Shown here piece by piece: positions 16,803 through 26,477 of a DNA stretch of 64,000 bases. The notes beneath the pieces were generated by a model. That model was not told the origin of the DNA. It did not search any database and saw only the letters and a list, made by a program, of their open reading frames with translations. This DNA is from JBAXTE01 sp037130365. GTDB lineage: Bacteria > Bacteroidota > Bacteroidia > Bacteroidales > WCHB1-69. Location: positions 1 to 64,000 of the forward strand of contig JBAXTE010000016.1 of assembly GCA_037130365.1 (NCBI GenBank), given 5' to 3'. Every line of letters starts with the position of its first letter. The stretch's first letter is position 1. A program made the translations under genes and the position numbers.

Positions 16803-16971
16803 GATAGATGGGTTGATGGTTTGGGTCTCCCTATCAACTTATAAACTTTAAACCTATAAACAAAAAGGGTTGACGGGTTGATAGGTTGATCGGTTGATAG
16901 GTTGATGGGTTGATGGGTTGATGGGTTGGGTCTCCCTATCAACTTATAAACTTTAAACCTATAAACAAAAA
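16803..16971. repeat. Further GATRRGTT units with a duplicated 44-bp flank
   Basis: Two units at 16807-16822 and seven at 16872-16927. Each set is followed by the same 44-bp sequence (gggtctccctatcaac ... ataaacaaaaa) at 16823-16866 and 16928-16971. The flank contains cctatcaac, the complement of the unit gttgatagg, so each set can fold back on its flank. The arrangement shows duplication of a whole array-plus-flank block. Confidence 0.9.
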
Positions 16972-17032
16972 AATAGGTGATTAATGATTACTCAAAGTAT
17001 AGCGGAATAGGGAACAATTCAAAAGCACAAAA

Positions 17033-17755
17033 TTATATCAAACCTGAATTGGAAGCCAATTCTTCAAACTGTTTAATGGCTAATCTTTTATTAGAATCTA
17101 GCAGAAAGGAAATATTATCTTTTAAATAGCTCAATGCTTCATTTGGAGGCACTGGCAAGTTTTCCGAAAAATAATTTAAGGATTCCTCTATATGATTTAC
17201 TCCAAACTTCATCATCTCATTTATTCGTTTTAAATCTACTGGCATTAACTCTTTATTGGAAACCCACACCGCAAATACAAATGGCAATTTCTGAAAATCA
17301 AACCATTCTTGCGCCAAATCGAAAGTGTAAGGGTAAGCATCTGAATAATCGGCAAACGCTTTATCTCCAATCATTACACGTGCATCGGCATCATTTACAT
17401 TCGCTTCAAACGGTGTAATCTTCCAGTAATTTGCAGCAAGAACTTTTGTCAGCATGTTCGAACTCCTAGAATCTGTATCGTAGCAAATCGACTGAATTTT
17501 ATGAATTGGTTTTTTCGAAATCAGCAAAACCGTTTTAACCGCGCCTTCAGCACCGATACAATAATCAGAAATAATATGCCAGTTTTTATGTTGCAAGAAA
17601 GAAGCTAACGGCACCAAACCAATATCAATGAAACCATCTTCGAGTCGTGATGCAATTTCTGACGGAACATAGGTGTTTATTTCGTCATCACAAGAAGACT
17701 TAAGTCCAAATCTAAATGGAAAAGAGTTCAAATAGCTTACATTTCCAATTCTCAT
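17033..17755 (-). CDS. mqnA: Chorismate dehydratase MqnA (futalosine pathway of menaquinone synthesis)
   Basis: 240 residues. It has the family's start RIGNVSYLNSFPFRFGL, the GFIDIGLVPLASFL segment, the S-R-S-S-N-M-L-T-K-V-L stretch, VMIGDKAF, and FDLAQEWFDFQKLPFVFAVWV, all typical of MqnA. The enzyme dehydrates chorismate to 3-enolpyruvyl-benzoate, the first step of the futalosine route to menaquinone, in the cytoplasm. Its ATG overlaps by one base the stop of the upstream TlpA-like gene, so the two are translationally coupled. The other mqn genes are not in the window. Confidence 0.92.
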   Translation of the reverse strand: MRIGNVSYLNSFPFRFGLKSSCDDEINTYVPSEIASRLEDGFIDIGLVPLASFLQHKNWHIISDYCIGAEGAVKTVLLISKKPIHKIQSICYDTDSRSSNMLTKVLAANYWKITPFEANVNDADARVMIGDKAFADYSDAYPYTFDLAQEWFDFQKLPFVFAVWVSNKELMPVDLKRINEMMKFGVNHIEESLNYFSENLPVPPNEALSYLKDNISFLLDSNKRLAIKQFEELASNSGLI

Positions 17756-19230
17756 TATTTCCGATTTTTAATTAAATCTTCGTAGCGAAGAATAATTTCT
17801 TTAATATTTTCTATAGGAATATTCTTAGCAATAATTCGTTTCCTTTCATCAAACACAAATACTACAGGAGTGGCAACAAGATCGAATACCATAGTGTAAT
17901 CAATATTTGCTTTTTCTCCGCCCACATTTATCCAAGTCTGATTATTATCTCGAATGTACTTTTTCCAACGATCAAGATCCTTATCTAACGAAACGGCAAA
18001 AACTTCTACTCCCAACGAATCTTTATATTGTTGATAAAAAGCCTGAAGCTTAGGAGTTTCTACTACGCAATGCGTACAATCGGGATCCCAAAACCACATG
18101 ATGGTGTATTTAGCTCCTGTTTTATAATTCGATAATAAAACTCCCGAAGTATCTTGCATAACCAATTCTGGAATAACAGCTCCAATTAAAATTGATTTCA
18201 ACTGAGCCGCTCTTTTAGAATAAATCCGAATCATATTTTCGGACATCCATGGAGCCTCTCCCGACATAAAATATTTTTCGACCAAATGCACAAAAACAGC
18301 ATCATGACCAACCACTGTAGATTGTTGATAATGATCGGTGAGCCAAGTGAGTACATATCGGGTCATTTCTTTAGAAGGCTTAGTTTTACTCAAAAACAAA
18401 TCGATTTCAGCCATTATTGAATCAGGATGTTGGTGGATTAAATCATCAAAAAACACTTTAATTTTATTCCCAAAAACAGGAGTTCGTACCATTCTCACAT
18501 CTGTTATATCAATGTTATCCCAATAATGTGTTTTGTAATATTGCCATCCCCAAGTAGAATCTTTGGTACCATCGGGAAGTGTTGGTAATGGTGGCATTTC
18601 TATCTCCTGATTCATCTTTAACACTTTTGCAATGAGATCTTTAGGATGCGTAGCAATGAATAAAGAAGTGTATTTTTCTGTTTTATTAATGGCTGCCAAA
18701 TAATCAACATATTTAGATTTAAACAGGGCATTATTCTGAGTTTGTTGAGCGTAATCCAAAACTTTTTCAATCTCTTTAACAGAATCTTGTCGTTGAGTTA
18801 ATCCCCTTAAATACTGATAAAACAATTGCGTTTCGGGTGAATTCTTTACCACAATTGTGTTAATAATATTCATTGTATCAAGTTCTACTGAAATTCTCTG
18901 AGATTTATCCACCACAAACTCAAATAGTTGCATGTGACGCTGATTAACAACCATATATATCCCCGATTGTAAACTTGTATCTGATTTAAACACAAATTGG
19001 TTTGGAGTAGCTTTTTGAGTTGTAGTAGAATCGACTTTTACTCTTTTGTTGCCATAATAACCCACCAGATAAAACAATGTATCTTTGGGCGTCGACCTAA
19101 GTTTTACTTTTACTTGATACCCTTGAGATATGTTTTGTTTTGGATCGCTTATCGTCTTTTTTTGAGCAAAAGCAGGAAGCACCATCACACAAATGGTGAA
19201 CAATAATAAGTTTTTTACTGATTTTATCAT
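17755..19230 (-). CDS. TlpA-like thioredoxin-domain protein, secreted
   Basis: 491 residues with a signal peptide (ending AFAQ). The N-terminal third is a beta-rich domain of the type often found before TlpA domains in this phylum (DUF4369-like: VKLRSTPKDTLFYLVGYYGNKRVKVDSTT). A helical middle follows. The C-terminal thioredoxin fold has WFWDPDCTHC (C385-x2-C388) and the cis-Pro in VATPVVFVFDE (P455). It should be a periplasmic thiol-disulfide reductase, or act in redox sensing or cytochrome maturation. The first gene of a two-gene unit with mqnA; that partnership is a link to respiration by inference only. Confidence 0.88.
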   Translation of the reverse strand: MIKSVKNLLLFTICVMVLPAFAQKKTISDPKQNISQGYQVKVKLRSTPKDTLFYLVGYYGNKRVKVDSTTTQKATPNQFVFKSDTSLQSGIYMVVNQRHMQLFEFVVDKSQRISVELDTMNIINTIVVKNSPETQLFYQYLRGLTQRQDSVKEIEKVLDYAQQTQNNALFKSKYVDYLAAINKTEKYTSLFIATHPKDLIAKVLKMNQEIEMPPLPTLPDGTKDSTWGWQYYKTHYWDNIDITDVRMVRTPVFGNKIKVFFDDLIHQHPDSIMAEIDLFLSKTKPSKEMTRYVLTWLTDHYQQSTVVGHDAVFVHLVEKYFMSGEAPWMSENMIRIYSKRAAQLKSILIGAVIPELVMQDTSGVLLSNYKTGAKYTIMWFWDPDCTHCVVETPKLQAFYQQYKDSLGVEVFAVSLDKDLDRWKKYIRDNNQTWINVGGEKANIDYTMVFDLVATPVVFVFDERKRIIAKNIPIENIKEIILRYEDLIKNRK

Positions 19231-19610
19231 ATTTTATAGATTATCTGAGTCCAAAATTACTTAATCTTTTTACAATAGACCAACTCTTGATGAATATTAT
19301 CTGATAAATTTATTTTTTATATATGACTATCTGTTTTAGCCCTAACATTGATTTTGGCATAAAAACAGTCTTGCTTCGCAACAATTTTTTCGCCATAATC
19401 TTAATTTTCATACATTTATACCCAGTGCTTCACTTCGACGGGCTCAGTGACCAGCACGGGGTTAGTAATATTTGGCATAATTCGGCAAGCTTAGTTCGGC
19501 AAGCTCACCACATCGCATTACATCGCCTTCAGTGCCATAAAATAGCATCAATAGTATAGAAAAAGAAAAATCATAATATTTCATACTCCTTTCTGAAGGT
19601 TTATCTAACC
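19231..19610. other. Intergenic region with REP-like hairpin, no gene
   Basis: About 380 bp without a credible gene. It includes a REP-like hairpin at 19425-19457 and, after it, a doubled ttcggcaagct (about 19482-19511). Both are of the 'cttcgac(gg/aa)gctcag' type that I know as a scattered repeat of Bacteroidota genomes. The one long open frame has no coding character. Confidence 0.5.
19425..19457. repeat. REP-like hairpin
   Basis: gtgct and agcac form the outer pair and tcact with agtga the inner pair, around the core tcgacgggctc. It lies between the 3' side of the cupin gene and the 5' side of the TlpA-like gene. Confidence 0.6.
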
Positions 19611-20102
19611 TCAAATTATTTGGGCTGATTCGATTTTAGAAATCTTCATTTTTAACTGAATCAAATAATCCACACTGTTTAAATCAAATTCAGCAGGAGC
19701 CCAGGGAGCAAAGTTTTTGTCATTATCTGGATCGTATGGACCATCTTTCAATTCAAAATAAATAGTCCCGGGTTCATGACACACTACAGAATGCCATTTT
19801 CTAGATTCAATTTCCACAATTTTGCAGTTAGAATTGTTAGATAATCTGAAAGCATGTTCAATTTCGCCCAAATCATTAAAAATCAATACCGAAAGATTAC
19901 CACGAATAAGCATAAACAGTTCCCGTTTATCCGGGTTTTCGTGTTTATGTGGACAAATGTATGTGTCTGGTTCTAATGCATTTAAAAGTCGTTGAATTGG
20001 ATCTACCGATTCAGTATGTAAATTTAAATTTTTCCGAAGTCGTTTAGATAGTTTTGCCTCTTCAGATAAAGAGTCTAGCCGTTGATTGTCAATGATTTTC
20101 AT
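19611..20102 (-). CDS. WbuC-family cupin protein
   Basis: 163 residues. NLNLHTESVDPIQRLLNALEPDTYI is the N-terminal block of WbuC-type cupins. The metal site is shown by CPHKHENPDKRELF and KWHSVVC, and the barrel by LIRGNLSVLIFNDLGEI. WbuC-like proteins are commonly found in O-antigen clusters and are thought to act on sugar nucleotides, but their reaction is unknown. Here the gene follows the OmpA/PorE-like gene by 11 bp and is the last of the queE run, not within a glycan cluster. Confidence 0.82.
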   Translation of the reverse strand: MKIIDNQRLDSLSEEAKLSKRLRKNLNLHTESVDPIQRLLNALEPDTYICPHKHENPDKRELFMLIRGNLSVLIFNDLGEIEHAFRLSNNSNCKIVEIESRKWHSVVCHEPGTIYFELKDGPYDPDNDKNFAPWAPAEFDLNSVDYLIQLKMKISKIESAQII

Positions 20103-20113
20103 CGAAAATAATA

Positions 20114-22066
20114 TTAAAACCCAATTATCTTAAATTCAGTTCTTCTATTTAATGCACGTCCAGCATCAGTATCGTTAGTTGCAATTGGTTTTCCCATTCC
20201 ATAACCAGCACTTGTTAACCGCTCTTTCGGTATCCCATGATCAACCAAATATTTCAACACTGCACTTGCACGATTCTGAGATAATGTAACATTATGCTCT
20301 TTACTTCCTTGATTATCGGTATGACCGCCAATTTCGATTTTTATTCGAATATTTTTCTTCAATAAATCAACCAATCGATTCAACTCCACTTGAGATTCTG
20401 TTTTTAATACAAACAAATCGGTATCGAAAAAGACATTATTTAACACCACTGTTTCTCCAATTTTGAAGGTTTTTAAAGGCACATCTTTAATAAATGGATT
20501 TGTTTTATCGTGTATTCCTGAAACGGCAAAATGTTCTGAATAAAACAGGTAATCGGGATGACTCACATTGAGAGAGAAATCTTTATTTGTGGGCAAACAA
20601 ATTAGAAAATTACCTGTGGATGGATCAGATTTAATTTTAATAAATGTTTTTCCTGTATTAAGGTCAACTAATTCTACATCAGCCTCTATCGGTTTATGGG
20701 TAACTTCGTCAAAGACATTTCCTTTGAAATAGTTTACAATTACGGGCTTTATTTTATCATCCAATTCAAACCAATACAAGTCTAAACCGCCATAGCCACC
20801 TTCTTTAGATGAAGAGAGATAACCTTTATCTCCAGTTGCGTTCACAACCATATTCAGTTCATCGTCGGGAGTATTTATTGGATATCCAATGTTTTTGGGT
20901 GTACCCCAATTTCCGTTTGAGTCAATTCTGCTGATAAAAAGATCCTTTCCTCCAAAGCCCCGATGCCCTGTACTTGCAAAATATAAGGTCTGATTATCGG
21001 GATGCAAAAACGGGGAAACTTCATCACCTCTGGTGTTTATAATATTTCCTAAATTCTCTGGACGACTAAAATCACCTTCATTAATCATGGTGGTTTTCCA
21101 GATATCAGAACCACCTACTGAGCCATATCTATTGCTCACAAAATATACAGTTTTTCCATCCGAAGAAAATGTTGGTTGCGATTCCCATGCATCCGTATTT
21201 ACCGGCTTACCGAAATTTCGAGGAGTTGTCCATCTATTCCCAAGACGTTTTGACCAATACAAATCACAACTTCCATATCCATCATCACGATTGCAAATTG
21301 TAAAAATCAAATATTTACCATCAGGAGAAACACATTGAGCACCCTCATTATAGGAAGAATTTATTTGCTTTATGTCATATCTGGGCGCCCAATTTCCTTT
21401 AGAATCTTTTTCGGAGCAGTAGAAATCCTCTTCGGTTAAGCAATCTCTGCAAATTGTATTTTTATCTCTAGGGCGTCGAACTGTAAAAACAAAAACATTT
21501 TCATCGGCAGTAATTGCTGGGAGATATTCATCAGATGTGGAATTTATTTCTGGTCCCATATTAATCGGGTTGTATTTCACTGGATCTTTCATCATCTCAA
21601 CAGCAAAATTAGCCTCTTCGAGATAGTCTTTCACCATTTTCGCTCTCCCAGGATTTGTATTTGGCAGGTTTAGATACGTTTCAAAATGTGCTACCGCTTC
21701 TTGATATTTTTGACATTGTAACTCCTGTAAACCAGCTAAATAAAATGTTGGTGGATAATATTCTTCGTCAATTCTAAGAGCATTATAATACGAAATTAGT
21801 GCATTTTTGCAATCGCCCATATACATATAGCAATCACCTTTTACAATCCATGCATCAATAAATTCGGGATCAACAGTGGTAGCTACATTTAAAAAAACGA
21901 TTGCAACTTCAAACTTTTTTTGTTCGACTGCTTCCACTCCCTTTTCATAATTTTTCTTTGCTTTCGACGATTTTGTTCTCAGTTTTCTTCCTGCTGGCTG
22001 TGCGAGAGAACTAATTACGATAGAAAATATAATACAGAGTGATATTAATTTAGCAAAATACTTCAT
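20114..22066 (-). CDS. TPR - PD40 propeller - OmpA-family outer-membrane protein, PorE-like
   Basis: 650 residues with a signal peptide (MKYFAKLISLCIIFSIVISS..AQ). In order: TPR repeats (about 35-135), a WD40/PD40-type propeller (about 165-420, with repeated DGKYLIFT, DGKTVYFVSN, DNQTLYFAS and DKGYLSSS), a carboxypeptidase-regulatory-like domain (about 430-515), and an OmpA peptidoglycan-binding domain (about 540-650, IGGHTDNQGSKEHNVTLSQNRA). This is the domain order of PorE, the peptidoglycan-anchored component of type IX secretion, but several paralogues per genome share it, so the exact role is open. It sits between queE and the cupin gene with 11-22 bp gaps. Confidence 0.85.
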   Translation of the reverse strand: MKYFAKLISLCIIFSIVISSLAQPAGRKLRTKSSKAKKNYEKGVEAVEQKKFEVAIVFLNVATTVDPEFIDAWIVKGDCYMYMGDCKNALISYYNALRIDEEYYPPTFYLAGLQELQCQKYQEAVAHFETYLNLPNTNPGRAKMVKDYLEEANFAVEMMKDPVKYNPINMGPEINSTSDEYLPAITADENVFVFTVRRPRDKNTICRDCLTEEDFYCSEKDSKGNWAPRYDIKQINSSYNEGAQCVSPDGKYLIFTICNRDDGYGSCDLYWSKRLGNRWTTPRNFGKPVNTDAWESQPTFSSDGKTVYFVSNRYGSVGGSDIWKTTMINEGDFSRPENLGNIINTRGDEVSPFLHPDNQTLYFASTGHRGFGGKDLFISRIDSNGNWGTPKNIGYPINTPDDELNMVVNATGDKGYLSSSKEGGYGGLDLYWFELDDKIKPVIVNYFKGNVFDEVTHKPIEADVELVDLNTGKTFIKIKSDPSTGNFLICLPTNKDFSLNVSHPDYLFYSEHFAVSGIHDKTNPFIKDVPLKTFKIGETVVLNNVFFDTDLFVLKTESQVELNRLVDLLKKNIRIKIEIGGHTDNQGSKEHNVTLSQNRASAVLKYLVDHGIPKERLTSAGYGMGKPIATNDTDAGRALNRRTEFKIIGF

Positions 22067-22088
22067 CTTTAAAACTTTCAGAATGTTA

Positions 22089-22712
22089 CTATGGAATTCG
22101 CATGTATTTATGACTTTGCAAGGAAATTTGCCATTTTGGATGATTTAATATATAATCAACTATTTTAGGCATCATCAGATCAATCTTACTCCATTCGGGT
22201 TGAAGATACAAGAAGCAATCTTCTCTAACCAAAATTGCATTTTCTTCGGCCCATTCAAAATCAGAATCATCAGAAATAATCACTTTTAGCTCATGAGCTT
22301 TGATAATTTCGCTCTCTAATGGATGGCTAATTTTTTTTGGCGATATACAAATCCAATCCCACATACCCGTAATCACCTCAGAACCTGAAGTTTCCAAAAA
22401 TGTCTCAAACCCAATACGCTTTAAATTTGAAGTAAGATATGTTAAATTGTATAATGCTGGTTCGCCACCAGTAACTACTACTGAACGTGCAGAAAATTGT
22501 AAAGCGTTATTAATCACAATGTCAGCACTAATTAATGGATGCAAATCCGCATTCCATGATTCTTTAACATCGCACCAATGGCAACCCACATCGCATCCGC
22601 CAACACGAATAAAATATGCTGCCTTTCCTGTATTTCGCCCCTCGCCTTGCAACGAATAAAATTCTTCCATAATTGGCAAAAGTTTGCCTTGCGATAACAA
22701 TAATTCCTGCAT
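22089..22712 (-). CDS. queE: 7-carboxy-7-deazaguanine synthase QueE
   Basis: 207 residues, normal for QueE. The start PIMEEFYSLQGEGRNTGKAAYFIR is the family signature. The radical SAM cluster motif is C40-x3-C44-x2-C47 (CDVGCHWC), and VVTGGEPALYN gives the SAM-binding GGEP. ETSGS and ISPKK are also conserved. The enzyme makes 7-carboxy-7-deazaguanine, a precursor of queuosine in tRNA. It is the first gene of the run to 19611. No preQ1 riboswitch was seen in its leader. Other que genes are absent here. Confidence 0.93.
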   Translation of the reverse strand: MQELLLSQGKLLPIMEEFYSLQGEGRNTGKAAYFIRVGGCDVGCHWCDVKESWNADLHPLISADIVINNALQFSARSVVVTGGEPALYNLTYLTSNLKRIGFETFLETSGSEVITGMWDWICISPKKISHPLESEIIKAHELKVIISDDSDFEWAEENAILVREDCFLYLQPEWSKIDLMMPKIVDYILNHPKWQISLQSHKYMRIP

Positions 22713-22970
22713 GAAAATTCTTTAAATATGAATATTTTCTTATTAATTTAATTAAGAAAATTAACGACCAACTACCCTTAATTGGCAAAATCAAATTATT
22801 AAGCATCACAAAAGTATTAAAAAAAACTTCACCTATAAATATTGATTTCAATTAATCAATTAATAGGCAACAAAACATAAATATTTATTGTCTAAAGATA
22901 GGTTTATAAATAATAAATTATTACTTTAGCTCAAAAATATGGGTTAATTATTTTTATAAGAGGGGAAATT

Positions 22971-23564
22971 ATGAAGAAAATTGTTTTTTTATTATTAATA
23001 ATTGCATATTGTGGCTATTTCAACGATGTATTTAGTCAAACGCAAAAAGATAAAAACTCAACGATTAACCAAACACATCAAATCAAAACATTTCCTGCAG
23101 ATAGCATTATAACAAAGCAGTGGAAACCATATACTGTTGCTGATTCTTTACTTTTTAATGGAATTCAACGCTATAATTTACCAAATTCTACTTTCAGTAT
23201 TATACCCCCAAAAACTTTTAGACTTGATAATAGTGGAAATCTTGTTCATGATTGGACTGGAGCTTCAATTCAAATTAAGATAATCAATACTGATTATTTA
23301 GCTTTGGTTAAAAGCACAAAAAAAGAGACTTTTGAAAAACAAGGTTTTTCTTTCATTAATCAACAATCTATTAAAACAGATTTAGGAAAAGAAGCAACAC
23401 TTTATGTTATTGGATTTAAAGCTAATAATTACGAATACGAACGAGTTGTTTTTTTTATTGGCAACAACAATCGTACAGCTTGGGTAAGTGCAAATTATCC
23501 AGTAATTATGAAATCATTGTTATATGAAGTAATCGAACATAGTTTATTATCCATTGATTTATAG
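22971..23564 (+). CDS. Secreted protein of unknown function
   Basis: 197 residues with a signal peptide (MKKIVFLLLIIAYCGYFNDVFSQ). The remainder looks like a small alpha/beta domain (YNLPNSTFSIIPPKTFRLD, then TKKETFEKQGFSFINQQSI and VVFFIGNNNRTAWVSANYP), similar in feel to lipoprotein-like stress or PsbP/Mog1-type folds, though this is not a firm assignment. A strong GAGGGG motif lies just before the ATG. The next gene starts 11 bp downstream, so both products are probably exported together. Confidence 0.7.
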   Translation: MKKIVFLLLIIAYCGYFNDVFSQTQKDKNSTINQTHQIKTFPADSIITKQWKPYTVADSLLFNGIQRYNLPNSTFSIIPPKTFRLDNSGNLVHDWTGASIQIKIINTDYLALVKSTKKETFEKQGFSFINQQSIKTDLGKEATLYVIGFKANNYEYERVVFFIGNNNRTAWVSANYPVIMKSLLYEVIEHSLLSIDL

Positions 23565-23575
23565 AACAATATACT

Positions 23576-26410
23576 ATGAAAACAAAAATAATTAGTAATA
23601 TTTTTTTAGCACTTCTTTTCTGCATCTTTGGATTATCTGTTTATGGGCAAGTGGAAGAGCCAACAAATGATTTAAGTTGTGATATTCATTTTGATGCACA
23701 AAACAGAAATATGTGGGGTCCCGAAGGTGAACCTTTTAGCTTAGATTTTGATTATGACATCTTTTGGATTGAACCAAGTTTTAATCAATCTATTGGCGAC
23801 ATTTGGGAAGACCCAATTTTTGGATCTCAATGGGGAGCCATTGTAACGATTGATTTTTGGAGTTTATTAGGAAGTAGATTTAGCATGCATGGTTTTCAAA
23901 CTGGGCATGTTGATGTTACATATAATGCAGAAATAAATCACAATTTTCCAAATGATTTAACTTTTAATCCTGGTGAAACAATTACCGTTGAGTCAGACTG
24001 GGCTCCTTTGCCTGGTTGGGATTTATCCACACAGTTTCCTACAGCTGGTTGGGTCTCTCTTGACTTTTTTATTGGCATTCATTTTATGGTTAATGCTCAA
24101 ATATGTGTTGGTAGTTGCACTGATTTTAGTTTTGGCATCAACAATCCCACTCATCAGTACGACTCCATTAACATCTTTTATTTAAATACATTTACCGGTG
24201 AATACAATTATCCATGTGTCGTAAATAATATTCCTCAATTCTGTAGTGGTGATTTTCTTCCGATTATTATTCCCGACTTTTTCAATATTGGATTAACTGG
24301 TTATATTACAATTCCCTATGTTGAAACCACCGATTATCTTGGATCTGACAACTGTTTGCATGCTCATGGAGATAGCGCATGGTGGGGATTCCAGTTAGAC
24401 ATTATTCAATTTCTCTCACAAATTGCCACGTTCATTCCTCCACCAGCAGGACCAACGATATCAACCATTTTAAGCTATCTTAATGGCTCTTATGAAATCA
24501 TTCCTGGGGTTACAATCTCTTGGGATCTATTATCCATGGAGATAGGAATGGATAGTCATTTAACCCAAGATTTCACCTTTTGTCCCGATATTAAAACCAG
24601 GCTCACTTTTCCCACACCGGTCAGCTACACCGAGGTGGATGCCAATGGAGCCATTGTTACTCAAGGAACAAATAATATTGTTATATATAATACGGGAAAC
24701 GATTTAAATTTCACTTACCCTTGTTGGGGTTGGCCTAACATGCCGATTCAAGTTGACAATATTTTTGGTAACAACTTTACAAATCACACTTGGGACAGTA
24801 TAGCTTTTTGGTTCCATATCAGTGTTTTAACAATAACTGTTCAGATTCAATTGGGACCTATAGATGGGGCAATCGCTCCTTTAGAATTACCAGAACTCAT
24901 TCTCGATGTTCCCACTCCATGTCCTAACAATCCTGATTCTACTTGCTACACTCAAATCAGTTCTGATTCATTGGTAACACCGCCTGTAAATACTCCAGAT
25001 ATTGATTTTTCATGGAGCTTTGGTCCATTATACGAAAATACTTTTCCTCTAGGATATCTTCCTTTAACTTGGTTTAATCAAACTTGGACTCTGCTTCCAG
25101 TTATCGATACTATTTGTGGTATTGTAAATATTATTCCTAATCCCGAAATGCAAATGGATTTAGATTTTTGTACTCCATTAATTTGTTGGGGAGATTCAAC
25201 TGCTTGTATTAACGCTATTGTTCAAAATGGAACGCCTCCTTTTACATATAATTGGTCAACAGGAATAAGCAATACTTTAAACGGACGAATTGATTCACTA
25301 ACAAATATTCCATTAGGCTTTTATTCTGTAACGGTAACAGATGCTAGCGGTTGTTCATTAACAGATACGCTCACTGTTTCGCCAATTGATCCACCACTTC
25401 ATCTTGATCTTGCCAAAATTGACGTTACCTGTCTTCATGGAAGTGATGGCGTACTTACAGCACTCCCTAGCGGAGGAACACCAAATTTTCAATATCTTTG
25501 GGTTCCAACAAACTTACATACTGCAACTATAGGATCGTTAACTGCTGGTGCATATTGCGTTACAGTTACTGATGCATTAGGGTGTACAATAACCGCATGT
25601 GATTCATTGATTGAATTACACCCACTTCCTCCAGTAAATATTTCTTCTGACATAACCGAAGGATGCGAACCTTTATCAGTTCAGTTTTACGAAAATTCTC
25701 CATTAGAAGGTCAAACATATAATTGGAATTTCTACAATGAACCTCCCTCAACATTAAGAGATCCAATTCATACCTATACCAACGATGGCACTTATGATGT
25801 CACATTAACTGTTACCTCCGTTTATGGCTGTGATTCTGTATTGACAATTTATCAAATGATTACAGTATGGCCTAAACCAGATGCTGCATTCACTCAATTT
25901 CCAACAAGTGTAGATTTAATTGATCCACAAGTGTTTTTCCACAACAATTCAACTGCATTAACTCAAAATTTATGGGATTTTGGAGACAGCACAATCAGTT
26001 CCGAAGTTCATCCAATTCATAGATACACAAATCCTGGACAATACACTGTAACATTAATTGTTGCAACTGGCCAAGGTTGTTTAGATACTGCTACTTATCA
26101 ATATATACATGTTAGCGATTATTGGACAATTTATGTTCCAACTGCATTTACACCAACAGGAGATAATCAAAATGATGATTTCCGTCCAATCCATCATAAT
26201 CTTTCTTTAAAAGGCTATAATTTTAAAATATTTGACCGTTGGGGAGAATTAGTTTTTGAAACAACAGATCCATTTAAAGGCTGGGATGGTTCGGTAAAAG
26301 GGACAAAGGTTAAAACAACCACATTGTTTACTTGGACATTAGTTTTTAGAGATTTGAATAATTTATTAAGAAAGATGAATGGTTATGTTACCATTGTTGT
26401 ACCTTACTAA
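23576..26410 (+). CDS. Large secreted protein with SprB-like and PKD repeats and a type IX (CHU_C-like) sorting domain
   Basis: 944 residues with a signal peptide (..LSVYGQ). Residues 26-520 form a large Trp-rich extracellular region of unknown fold. Two SprB-like repeats follow (about 535-680; CWGDSTACINAIVQNGTPPFTYNWSTG; VTDASGCSLTDTL). Then come two PKD domains (about 690-855; TYNWNF, WDFGDSTISSEVHPIHRYTNPGQYTVTL). The last 90 residues are the gliding-motility-type C-terminal domain (VPTAFTPTGDNQNDDFRP, FKIFDRWGELVFET, GWDGSVKG), which directs export by the type IX system. Likely a surface adhesin. It ends in a perfect 21-bp terminator stem. Confidence 0.88.
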   Translation: MKTKIISNIFLALLFCIFGLSVYGQVEEPTNDLSCDIHFDAQNRNMWGPEGEPFSLDFDYDIFWIEPSFNQSIGDIWEDPIFGSQWGAIVTIDFWSLLGSRFSMHGFQTGHVDVTYNAEINHNFPNDLTFNPGETITVESDWAPLPGWDLSTQFPTAGWVSLDFFIGIHFMVNAQICVGSCTDFSFGINNPTHQYDSINIFYLNTFTGEYNYPCVVNNIPQFCSGDFLPIIIPDFFNIGLTGYITIPYVETTDYLGSDNCLHAHGDSAWWGFQLDIIQFLSQIATFIPPPAGPTISTILSYLNGSYEIIPGVTISWDLLSMEIGMDSHLTQDFTFCPDIKTRLTFPTPVSYTEVDANGAIVTQGTNNIVIYNTGNDLNFTYPCWGWPNMPIQVDNIFGNNFTNHTWDSIAFWFHISVLTITVQIQLGPIDGAIAPLELPELILDVPTPCPNNPDSTCYTQISSDSLVTPPVNTPDIDFSWSFGPLYENTFPLGYLPLTWFNQTWTLLPVIDTICGIVNIIPNPEMQMDLDFCTPLICWGDSTACINAIVQNGTPPFTYNWSTGISNTLNGRIDSLTNIPLGFYSVTVTDASGCSLTDTLTVSPIDPPLHLDLAKIDVTCLHGSDGVLTALPSGGTPNFQYLWVPTNLHTATIGSLTAGAYCVTVTDALGCTITACDSLIELHPLPPVNISSDITEGCEPLSVQFYENSPLEGQTYNWNFYNEPPSTLRDPIHTYTNDGTYDVTLTVTSVYGCDSVLTIYQMITVWPKPDAAFTQFPTSVDLIDPQVFFHNNSTALTQNLWDFGDSTISSEVHPIHRYTNPGQYTVTLIVATGQGCLDTATYQYIHVSDYWTIYVPTAFTPTGDNQNDDFRPIHHNLSLKGYNFKIFDRWGELVFETTDPFKGWDGSVKGTKVKTTTLFTWTLVFRDLNNLLRKMNGYVTIVVPY

Positions 26411-26418
26411 TATCTTCT

Positions 26419-26468
26419 ACATCATAAAAAAAGAGACTGCCAAACGACAGTCTCTTTTTTTATGATGT
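26419..26468. terminator. Bidirectional terminator between the adhesin and eno
   Basis: The 21-base arms 26419-26439 and 26448-26468 are perfect complements with an 8-nt loop (ccaaacga). The core is agagactg / cagtctct flanked by A and T runs. It lies between converging genes and should stop transcripts from both sides. Confidence 0.95.
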
Positions 26469-26477
26469 AAAATCAAA

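Noticed and set aside
16401..16971. CRISPR array
   Set aside because: Units are 8 bp and contiguous with no unique spacers, and no cas genes are present.
22713..22970. preQ1 riboswitch before queE
   Set aside because: No preQ1-type stem with an A-rich tail could be recognised in the AT-rich leader.
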